A DNA stretch of 64,000 nucleotides from Phlegmacium glaucopus (taxonomy: Eukaryota; Basidiomycota; Agaricomycetes; Agaricales; Cortinariaceae), in the NCBI GenBank assembly GCA_015039465.1, contig MU130362.1, forward strand, positions 196,963-260,962, written 5' to 3'. The notes beneath the pieces are model-generated. The model saw nothing but the letters and a program-made list of their open reading frames with translations. It was not told the origin of the DNA and made no database searches. Shown here in pieces: positions 55,639 to 64,000 of this stretch. The stretch's first letter is position 1, and every line of letters starts with the position of its first letter. The position numbers and the translations under genes were made by a program.

Positions 55639-56051
55639 TGTTAGGGCAACTGCGACGCTGACTTAGTCAAGCTAGCAGGGGATCCAAAGTTAATAATATT
55701 TCAGAAAAGATATCTACAAGTGACTTACCTAGCAGGGGATCCAAAGAGGAAAGAATGGGGATCCCTGCTAGGCTGGGGGTGTTTAAGTACTAATATGGAC
55801 ATAACAGAGATATAAAATAAATAAAGGAATGATACAATAATAATTAATTAATTAAATAAGAAGTGCTGCGATATGAAAAATAGAAATAAAAGACGGAGTG
55901 AATCGGAGGACCGGAGTCGGAGCGGAACTACGGGATTCCGGAGTCAACTGGTGACGGAAGTGGAGTTGGATGGAAGGTCGGAGGTTGTTGGAAAGGTGGG
56001 GTGTATGATTCTAGAGTTGAGGTTTGGGTTAAAGTCGGGTGTCCCCTAACA
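55639..56051 (-). repeat. Gypsy-2 3' LTR
   Basis: TGTTAGGG...CCCTAACA. Compared with the 5' LTR, eight of the eleven substitutions are CG against TG or CA, including two sites where one copy has CA and the other TG, implying an ancestral CG. Confidence 0.92.
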
Positions 56052-59000
56052 TCCATCCCCCCCTTCGGTAGGTGACGTCCCGGCACGAAAGGAAACTGTT
56101 CGAATTTGGCCATCCTGATGTGCTTAGGAGCTCCGGGGTACTTCTTGTGGAATTCCGCAACTAATTCGGGGGCATGTATATTTTCCCGAGGCTCCCAGGT
56201 GTTATGTTCGATTCCGAAGTCTTGCCACTTCACGAGGTATCGGAATCTCCTGTTTATAACTCTGCTGTCGAGGATTTCCTCGACGACCCACTCCTCTTCT
56301 CCATCAATGATTTCCGGAAGTGGGGGAGTCGGAATGCGTCTTCCAGGGATCGGGTCTATCGGGGCTGGAGTTAGTTTGACTACGTTGAAGACCGGATGGA
56401 GTCGTTTCATGGACAAGGGAAGTTGGAGTCGGTAAGCGTTGTTGCCGACTTGTTCTTCGATCGGAAAGGGGCCTAGGTGCCGATGGGACAATTTCCTGGA
56501 TGGTCTCGTTGTTTGTATGTCGCTGGCATCCAGGTATACTTTGTCTCCCGGTTTGTATTCCGGTGCCGAAGTCCTTTTCTGATTATAATATCTTGCCATG
56601 TCGTCTTTAGACTTGACCAGTGCTGCTTTCGCTTCATCTAGGATGTTCCGCATTTGTTCCGTGAATTCATTAACGGACTCCATTCGGGATTCCGGTTGGT
56701 TTGGTTCAAAACCCATTCGGGGGATTTGTCCGGAATCTAGGAGGAAAGGTGGGTGCTGTGTGGTGGAGTGGACATGATTATTGTACTGGAACTCCGCAAG
56801 GGGAAGGAGTTCGGCCCAATTGGTTTGTCGCTGGTTTGTAAAGAGTCAGAGATACTGTTCCAATTCCTGATTTACTCGTTCCGTCTGGCCGTCTCCTTGC
56901 GGATGATAGGCGGTAGTGGCTGCTAACTTAATTCCGAGGATCTGGTAGAGCTCACGCGTGAATTCCGCTACGAACTGTGGTCCTCTGTCTGATACCACTC
57001 TCAGGGGTAGTCCATGATGTTTCCAGACATGTTGGATATAAAGGCGGGCGGTTCCGGACGCGGAGGTGGTAGTAAGGGTTGGTGCAAAATGAGCTTGTTT
57101 GGTGACTGAATCAACTACTACCATTACCGAGTCGTATCCTGAAGACTCTGGAAGTTCCACTATGAAGTCCACACTGATTGTGTCCCATGGAGCTTTTGGA
57201 ATTGGGAGGGGATGGAGTTCACTGACTGGGTGGCGTCTTTGAGCCTTAGTCCGAAGACACAGGTCACAGGTTGAGGCATATTTTCCGATATATCTGGACA
57301 TCTGTGGCCACCAATAGTTTCGGGATACGAGTTCGAGGGTCTTCCATCTTCCGGGATGCCCAGCAATTAGGGTGTCATGGCAGAGGGATACAATCCGTCT
57401 TCGCAAGTCAAACATGTCCGGAACGTAGATTTTTCCTCGGAAGGAGAGGATGTCATTGTCATGAGACCATTCCGCTGATCGGACGGATCGTGTGTGAGTG
57501 GTTTTCAACTCCTTTACCACTTTAGCTATGGCCTCTTCTTTTACACCTTCTCGGGTGCCCTTCCGGATGTCTTTCAAGACGTCTCGTTCTTCTCCTATGA
57601 CTTCCAGTCCTTCTAAGGCCCGAATCGCGAAAAAGCCTGGGGTTAGGAGTGTGATGTTGTCATTGTCACCAGTTCCGGTTCTGTGATCCGCTCGTCTGGA
57701 CAAGGTGTCCGGTTTTCCCATGCTTTTGCCTGGTCTGTGGTGCATGAGGAAATCAAACCGGGCTAGGAACAATGACCAACAGGCTTGTCTCCGATTGAGC
57801 TTTTTGGCTGTCATGAAGTATTCCAAGTTCTTGTGATCAGTCCAGATCTCACACTTGTGTTCCACTCCTTCGAAGAAGTGTCTCCACTCTTCTAGGGCTT
57901 GGATGATCACTAGCATCTCTTTGTCATGGATCTCGTAGTTCCGTTCGACCGGAGACAAGGATTTAGACAGGAACGCAACTGGGTGCCATTTCTCATCATC
58001 GAGGGATTGTTGGGAGAGTACAGCTCTGGTTGCAAAGTCGGAACTGTCTGCTTTGATGTGGAACGGTCTGGAGTTGTCCGGAGAGGCTAGAATCAGGGTT
58101 GAAGTGATCAAGTTTTTGAGAGAATCAAATGCCAACTGCTCTTTCGTATTCCATTTCCATTTAACGTCACTTTTAGTGAGATCAAACAAGGGACGGGTGT
58201 GATGAGAAAAGTCTTGGATGAACCTTCGGTAAAAGTTGGTGAAGCCTAGAAATGACTGGACTTCCTTTTTGTTTGTCGGAATTGGCCATTCCGCTACTCC
58301 AGCAACTTTTACAGGGTCCATCTTGACGGAGTTATGGGATATTATGACTCCGAGGTATTCCACCTTGGTTTGTTTGAATTCACACTTGTCCGGTTTTAGG
58401 AAGAGTTTAGGCTTTCGTAAAAGTTCCAGTACTCTCCGAGTTACGGACCGGTGTTCCTCTAGTGTCTCCGTGAATATCAGGATATCATCAAGGTAGACCA
58501 CTACAACCCCTTCCATTATAAGTTCACGGAAGATGTCATTCATCATTGTTTGGAAAGTAGCCGGACTGTTGGTGAGGCCAAAAAACATAACCAGGGGCTC
58601 GAATAATCCCCGGTTGGTTCGGAAAGCCGCTTTCCACTCATCCCCTTCCTTCATTTGGACGTTGTTAAAACCCCATCGGACATCCAACTTAGTGAAGTAT
58701 TTAGCGCCCCGGAGTTGGGTAATCAGTTCCGAAATGAGGGGAAGTGGGTACTTGTTTTTGATGGTGATTGTGTTGAGAGCTTGATAGTCCTGAACAAGCT
58801 GAAGACTTCCGTCTTTCTTTTTGATAAAGAAGACCGGAGATGCCATTGGAGATTTGGAAGGTTGGATGCGTCCAGAGTTTAAATTCTCCTGGAGGAACAC
58901 GTCAAGTTCCTTTTGTTCCGTCGGAGCTAGAGGATAGACCTTGCAACCTGATGGTTTTTCTCCTGGAATAAGTTCTACTGCGTGGTCCCAAGGTTTCGGA

Positions 59001-59923
59001 TCAGGTAGGATATCAAAAGATTCTTTGGCGAAAACACTATTGAACTCTCAGAGATAATCCAGAACTCCTTTCGTTTCCGATTGTGTGTTGCGCTGGAAAG
59101 CTTCTGCAAGACGTTGGGAGATGGTGGAGGTGGCTCGGATATCTGCCTGCAGTGGTAGTAGGCCAGTGGCAAATATTCTGTCGCCGTCCTCAAATTCAGG
59201 GTTTGGGCTACTTTCCTCCTCATCCTCCTCATCACAATCTTCTACATGAGCCGGAAGTGGGCCAGTCGAACATTTTTCAATTCGGTGTATTTTCGCCTTT
59301 TGAATTTTTCATTCTTCTCTGATTTCATTCCTGCATTCTGAACAACAATGGGGTGGACAGCGGGACATTTTGACTTCTCTGGTTGCCCAGTCAATCTCCG
59401 GGTTGTGCATCTTAAGCCAGGAATGTCCGAGAATCAAGGTTTGTTTTCCTAGTCCAGTAACTGTGAACAAGGATCTCTCGGAGTGTCCTTTATACCTGAG
59501 TATCAGATCAACCACTTCCATGATCGATCTGGCTTCATTCGGAGTACCATCAACGTTAAACACTGGAATTGGATTTGACAGGGATTTTGTTGTGAGCCTA
59601 TTAGTTTTGACATAGTCTCTGTCAATAAACCTTCTGTCGGCTCCGGAGTCTATTAAGGACAGAAAGGAGTTTACTTCTCTGGTGTCGGTCATTTCAATGC
59701 TGACTTTGAGTTCCAGTGATTTTGAGTCAGCATCGAGGGAGCCAATAGTGAACTTTTTTGGGAGGGTTCTTTCCCATCGGGGTTGGAACACTCGGATTTT
59801 TTTTGGAATTTCTGATGTTTGTACGACTTGAATGTTTTCAACCGTCTCGTCTATTTCATCAATGCTATCTACATGTAAAACAGAGAACTGGTTGGTCGTT
59901 GACAGCGAGGGCGTGCAGTTCAC
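55928..59923 (-). pseudogene. Gypsy-2 pol (protease, RT, RNase H, integrase, chromodomain)
   Basis: One continuous 1331-codon frame is broken only by TGA at 59311-59309, 59050-59048 and 56848-56846. The protease motif is LIDSGADRRFID (near 59655). The reverse transcriptase shows RIQPSKSPMASPVFFIKKKD, FFGLTNSPATFQ and YLDDILIF (near 58490). RNase H shows KADSSDFATRAVLS and TDHKNLEYF. The integrase HHCC module is HDTLIAGHPG ... CDLCLRTK, and its catalytic residues are all present: ISVDFIVELP, VSDRGPQF, TERVNQELEQ. The chromodomain WVVEEILDSRVINRRFRYLV lies near 56290, followed by a basic tail. The TGA at 56848 falls at QYL*LFTNQ, where Gypsy-1 has QYIRIYCNY, so arginine is the expected residue. 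Pol lies in the -1 frame relative to gag. Confidence 0.9.
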
Positions 59924-61044
59924 TCACTGTTTTGGCAAAAATCCTTTAAATCCTCGGTCGGACTTTCGTGTTCAGTGTTCTCCAAAGGTTCTGTCGGTTC
60001 CGGATCAGGCACTTTGTCATATTCGGCCAGCTGGAACTCCAAGAGGGTATGGAGTTCGTCATTGGACATTGTTCGGATGTCAAAACATTTTTTGCAATGT
60101 CTCCCAATGTGTCCGATGCCTCCACACCGGAAGCATGACAGTGGTACAGAGCCTGCTTTTCGGGCCACGTCAATATCCATGGGTACAGGGTTTCCCAGAG
60201 TTGGCACGAGGTGTGTGTTCCTCTGTGGCGGATTTGACGGACTGAATCGGAGTGTGGTAGTACCGATTGGTCGAGAAGTGGTTGCTGCCGGACTTTTGTA
60301 AGCTGACTGGAAGGCCTCGTTAGTAGCTCGGTTTTCATCTATTGTCCGTGCCATTCTGTACCATCCTGTCGGATCTGTATCGGACGGTCTTCTGGAAGCC
60401 ATTGTAGCAATGGAGTTCTGAATCTGGGCATTCAGGCCTCTTCAGAATTTTACTACGATAGTTTTTGGATCAGTGTATCCAGAATCCGTGATTAGGTCTT
60501 GGAATTTGTCCACATATTCTTCCAAAGACCGTGTTTTCTGGAAATATCCAGTTGACTCTAGTCGGTTAATGGCAACCGAGTCCGCATTTGCGGGACAGAA
60601 CTCTTTTTTGAAGTCGTCTCAGAAATCAGACCAATCCAGGAACCGGGTTGACTCAGGGTTTTCCATTTCCCATCGGAAAACTCTGGCTGCCCACTTTGAT
60701 GCTCTTCTGGATTTCATGTAGGACATGGCCCAGATGATTTTTGTTTGCTCGTCCAAGAATTCGTCGGAACAGAGCTGGATGTACGTTTGGCAGGAGTGAA
60801 GGAATGCTGTTCCTTTGGATCGTTCTCCATCAAATTCCGTTGGGAATGCTGGCCTTGCAGAGCGCGTCTGGGGTATGTTTTCGGTTTGAGGGGGAACCTC
60901 TTGTTGTGGTACAGGTGATTGTACATTCGGAACGAGTCGATGGATTGTCTCCATGATTTGGTCAAATCTGTTTTGGTATTCGATGTCCCGAGCTTGCAAT
61001 AGGACGACTTCTCTTTCCAGCTGGGCGGTGCGTTCATCAGCCAT
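59920..61044 (-). pseudogene. Gypsy-2 gag
   Basis: Starts MADERTAQLEREVVLL at 61044 with a short coiled coil and reads through the gag core (FPTEFDGERSKGTAFLHSCQ, ASKWAARVFRWE). TGA codons at 60621-60619 (WSDF*DDFKK) and 60444-60442 (VVKF*RGLN) interrupt it; arginine is usual in both places. A CCHC knuckle (CFRCGGIGHIGRHC) lies near 60105-60145. The frame ends at 59920, and the stop overlaps the first codon of the pol frame (gTGAgTGA), so pol would need a -1 shift. Confidence 0.88.
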
Positions 61045-61211
61045 GGCTGATAGGAAGGAGCCGCTCGGAGATGGGTGCTGTGAAGACAAGGAGGGAGCCA
61101 CGGTCTGGGAGTGTACGGAGTCTGATTGGCCTGAATCGGGGGCTGTAAATTGGACTATCGTTCCACTGTGCGGACCGGACTCGGTCCGTTAAAGGGAGAT
61201 CCTTTCCTAAT

Positions 61212-61622
61212 GTTAGGGCAACTGCGACGCTGACTTAGTCAAGCTAGCAGGGGATCCAAAGTTAATAATATTTCAGAAAAGTATCTACAAGTGACTTACC
61301 TAGCAGGGGATCCAAAGAGGAAAGGATGGGGATCCCTGCTAGGCTGGGGGTGTTTAAGTACTAATATGGACATAATGGAGATATAAAATAAATAAAGGAA
61401 TGATACAATAATAATTAATTAATTAAATAAGAAGTGGTGCGATATGAAAAATAGAAATAAAAGATGGAGTGAATCGGAGGACCGGAGTCGGAGCGGAACT
61501 ATGGGGTTCCGGAGTCAACTGGTGATGGAAGTGGAGTTGGACAGAAGGTCGGAGGTTGTTGGAAAGGTGGGGTGTATGATTCTAGAGTTGAGGTTTGGGT
61601 TAAAGTCAGGTGTCCCCTAACA
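61212..61622 (-). repeat. Gypsy-2 5' LTR
   Basis: 411-bp partner of 55639-56051. The U5-adjacent untranslated leader (61211 down to 61045) contains a ttaggaaaggatctcccttt segment where a primer-binding site would lie; no clear tRNA match was recognised. Confidence 0.92.
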
Positions 61623-61920
61623 ATTGATGGGTGTCAATGTTGCTTCCTTTTGGGGGTTATTTTGCTGATAAATGAATTTCAGTGAAATCTCACTCAGAGG
61701 AACTGGTATCCACCTTGAAACCCAGCCCATTCAGTCAAATATACGGAGTTAGTCCAGGGAAATGAAGTTGACAAAAGCCCAAGGTTGTCTGTTCAGCGGA
61801 TTTTCGGCGGATTGTACTAGACTCCGGAGGATGTCCATTCAGCTAATTTCCGGTGAGTATTAAAGGACCCAGGAATGTCCGGACAGCTTACCTGTGTAGT
61901 AGGTAGTCCAATATTAGACT
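61623..61920. other. Non-coding, diverged start of the satellite
   Basis: No gene. Words of the following satellite (ggaggatgtccattcagcta, gaatgtccggacagctta) appear from 61825 on but out of strict register. Confidence 0.4.
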
Positions 61921-62385
61921 CCCGGAGGTTACTGTGTGAGCTCATTGTAGTTGAATATTCAACCCTGGAGGATGCCCAGTGAGCTCAGGGTAGGTGAATA
62001 TTCAACTCTGGAGGGTGTCCAATAAGCTAATGACAGTGGAATATTGAACCCTGGAGGGTGTCCAATGAGCTCATCACAGTTGAGTATTCAACTCCGGAAG
62101 CTGTCCAATGAGCTGATGACAGTTGAATATTAAACCCTGGAGGGTGTCCAATGAGCTCATGGTAGTGGAATATTGAACCCTGGAGGATGTCCAATGAGCT
62201 CATCACAGTTGAGTATTCAACTCCAGAAGCTGTCCAATGAGCTGATGACAGTTGAATATTAAACCCTGGAAGATCTCCTATCAGCCCATGGTAGCTGAAT
62301 ATTCAACTCCTGAGGGTGTCCACTGAGCCCATGAGAGTTGAATATACACATCTGGAAGGTGTCCAATGAACTGATGACTCTTACA
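61921..62385 (+). repeat. 43-bp satellite in exact register
   Basis: About ten or eleven copies of a 43-bp unit (ggtgtccaatgagctcatga, then cagttgaatattcaaccctg). The tccaatga position falls at 61932, 61975, 62018, 62061, 62104, 62147, 62190, 62233, 62276, 62319 and 62362, always 43 bp apart. Units at 62061/62104 and 62190/62233 are most alike, suggesting a 129-bp three-unit duplication. Confidence 0.95.
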
Positions 62386-62616
62386 CCCCATTCTGGAACC
62401 TCTCACATCTTTAATGCAATTTCCACCACCTTCAGATGTGTTTCTCCTAGCAAGTCATCCAAAGTCACATTTTTATCATGCTAATTGTTACATTATCCTC
62501 ACCCTGTTAAAGGATGTATGGACCCAGGAATCAAGTTGAATACTAAGGTGCTTATCTTGGATAAGCACCTTACACCTATATACTACAAGTGTGTGAGTAA
62601 TTACATCTACATACGG
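62386..62616. other. Non-coding with a perfect 12-bp stem hairpin
   Basis: AAGGTGCTTATC, a TTG loop and GATAAGCACCTT form a perfect hairpin at about 62546-62572. No gene is nearby; the role is unknown. Confidence 0.5.
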
Positions 62617-63419
62617 TGATAGGACCCAGGAGACATCTAGGGATGTAAACACACCATTTTTGCGGTTTCACAACCTTCACAGTATACTTGCAGATGCTCA
62701 CATATAATTGCGGATACTTGCAGATCATCGCAGGTCATCGCAGATCATTGCACATCATTGCACATCATTGCACATCATTGCACATCATTGCACATCATCG
62801 CAGATCATTGCACATCATTGCAGATCATTGCACATCATTGCAGATCATTGCACATCATTGCACATCATCACAGAATACTCGCAGATCATTGCAGATACTT
62901 GCAGTCATCACAAACATCCGCATTATCATTCACAATTACCAGCTGTTCTTGCAATCTTTAAACACAACTCCAACAAAGGTCACTCAGGTGACTGTATTAC
63001 TCATCACCTTTATTTTTATCTTGTCTCCCTTTGTTTGGCTCTTATCTCCTATGTTTCATTACCAAATTACCAGACCCATGTGACTCCACTTTAACCCATA
63101 TTTTACATTCCTGTTTCACCTTTCTGCACTTAGCTATTGCTAGTTACTATATTATTAGCAGTAGCAAGTAGGGTAACAATAGAACAGAGGAGAACGGATG
63201 AATTACCACAGTTTTGATCCCACCTTTGGAACGTCGTACTAAGCTACTCTTGCACTCCTCAAAAATCATCCTGTGGACTTCGCTTTTTCTGCGCATTATC
63301 TCGCACTTTAAAGCGAATCTTCGCACCTCATAAAACCTCACTATCACCTACTGAAGAGAACTACATCAACCCCACGAACTGCGTACTACTTGCGGTCTGT
63401 CCCCACCGCAGGTACATCA
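62617..63419 (+). mobile_element. Solo LTR of the TGAT...ATCA family, plus orientation
   Basis: 803 bp from TGATAGGACCCAGG to GGTACATCA, flanked by the 4-bp duplication acgg (62613-62616, 63420-63423). It is collinear with the reverse complement of 8258-9139 over most of its length. Near its left end, 62690-62890, lies a run of about 15 catcattgca/catcattgcag decamers. No internal coding region. Confidence 0.9.
62690..62890 (+). repeat. 10-bp tandem repeat inside the solo LTR
   Basis: The decamer atcattgcac with g/c variants is repeated about 15 times. The related LTR at 8258-9139 has TGCGA-rich text at the equivalent position rather than this decamer, so the two subfamilies differ in their array. 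Confidence 0.85.
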
Positions 63420-63423
63420 ACGG

Positions 63424-64000
63424 CTAGTACAGATAGAAGGCATATGGTGTGTAAAGATAACAAATATAGACATTGAGGTGTGACCGCAGTCAGGGATGTC
63501 ATCACTGGAGGGGCAACTACTACAATGATAAGGGGGAGTACACAAGGTGTAGGATGAAGGGAGAGCAGTAGTGATACTATTGTAGAGAAGGTGAATGTAT
63601 GCACATACTAAGCTGACCATAGAGATGGACACAATGAGTGTCCCCTAACACACCCTAGCATATAACCCAAACCCAAAAAGTCACAATATGGTAAGGTGTA
63701 ATACATAACTCTTCACCATGACACACTCATTCAATATCACTGTTCATGAAAAGGCAGGTAGTGTTCCTATGCTAACAGGAATACCTGTTAGTTGTAGGAG
63801 CCATGTTGGGAACACAGAAGATCCCCTTACATTATGCTAGTGGGAATATTCAACTGCAGTCAGGGTACTCCCTCTTTCCCCTACATCATTCCTCCCACTC
63901 CTGGAACCTTTTCATTTTATAGAACTCTGGAAACCAATTGTATCCCTACTACATATTTGTAAATGAATAATTATTATTGGCCATATTTATTTATTGTTGG
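63424..64000. other. Non-coding; LTR-like 3' end at 63652
   Basis: At 63638-63652 the word gagtgtcccctaaca equals the last bases of the Gypsy-2 LTR (ggtgtcccctaaca), suggesting the end of a related LTR whose body was split by the solo LTR at 62617. Its start could not be found. The remainder to 64000 shows nothing recognisable. Confidence 0.35.

Larger units (their letters stand above)
55639..61622 (-). mobile_element. Gypsy-2: near-complete Ty3/gypsy chromovirus
   Basis: The 5984-bp element has LTRs of 413 bp (3' LTR, 55639-56051) and 411 bp (5' LTR, 61212-61622) beginning TGTTAGGG and ending CCCCTAACA. A purine tract (minus strand, ggggggatgga) adjoins the 3' LTR. Gag and pol are present at full length on the minus strand. 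The only lesions seen are five in-frame TGA codons. The two LTRs differ by 11 substitutions and two single-base indels, so the insertion is fairly recent. No 5-bp target duplication is visible (flanks gggta and attga). Confidence 0.95.

Overview
The window looks like a transposon-rich stretch of a basidiomycete genome, most likely a mushroom-forming Agaricomycete. The evidence is short GT-AG introns of 48-60 bp in the host genes, Ty3/gypsy chromoviruses ending in a chromodomain, several hAT families, and host genes typical of mushrooms (F-box, APH-type kinase, CHAT and LRR relics). The sequence does not identify the genus.

Layout. 1-1927: non-coding DNA and one copy of a gene-derived dispersed repeat. 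1928-16756: a decayed Ty3/gypsy element (Gypsy-1) that has itself received a hAT element (3725-7551) and two solo LTRs (8258-9139, 11249-12730), and that carries a spliced antisense gene between pol and the 3' LTR. 16757-25791: a mosaic of duplicated and inverted segments, with a 382-bp palindromic element and a 444-bp MITE. 25792-27029: a truncated hAT copy. 28176-35304: a complete 7.1-kb hAT whose subterminal regions are arrays of about 14 and 20 copies of a 70-bp unit, each containing a hairpin. 37335-53044: the host-gene island. It has an APH-family kinase gene, LRR, CHAT and conserved-hypothetical relics, a C2H2 transcription factor with polyglutamine (minus strand), tRNA-Thr(AGT) and a six-exon F-box gene. 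54422-63652: a small hAT derivative, a truncated hAT-like element, a second Ty3/gypsy (Gypsy-2, minus strand, 97% identical LTRs), an exact 43-bp satellite and a third TGAT...ATCA solo LTR.

Decay pattern. Every in-frame premature stop I located in the four larger transposon coding units is TGA (13 of 13), each at a place where arginine CGA is plausible. LTR-pair differences are mostly CpG to TpG/CpA (12 of 13 internal differences in Gypsy-1, 8 of 11 substitutions in Gypsy-2). This points to CpG-directed deamination of transposons, as expected from cytosine methylation.

The most unusual items are the hairpin-array hAT with its run of phase-1 micro-exons, the spliced antisense zinc-cluster-like gene inside Gypsy-1, and the family of solo LTRs with TGAT/ATCA ends and 4-bp target duplications. 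Coordinates and splice sites were read by eye. No alignment or database search was run.
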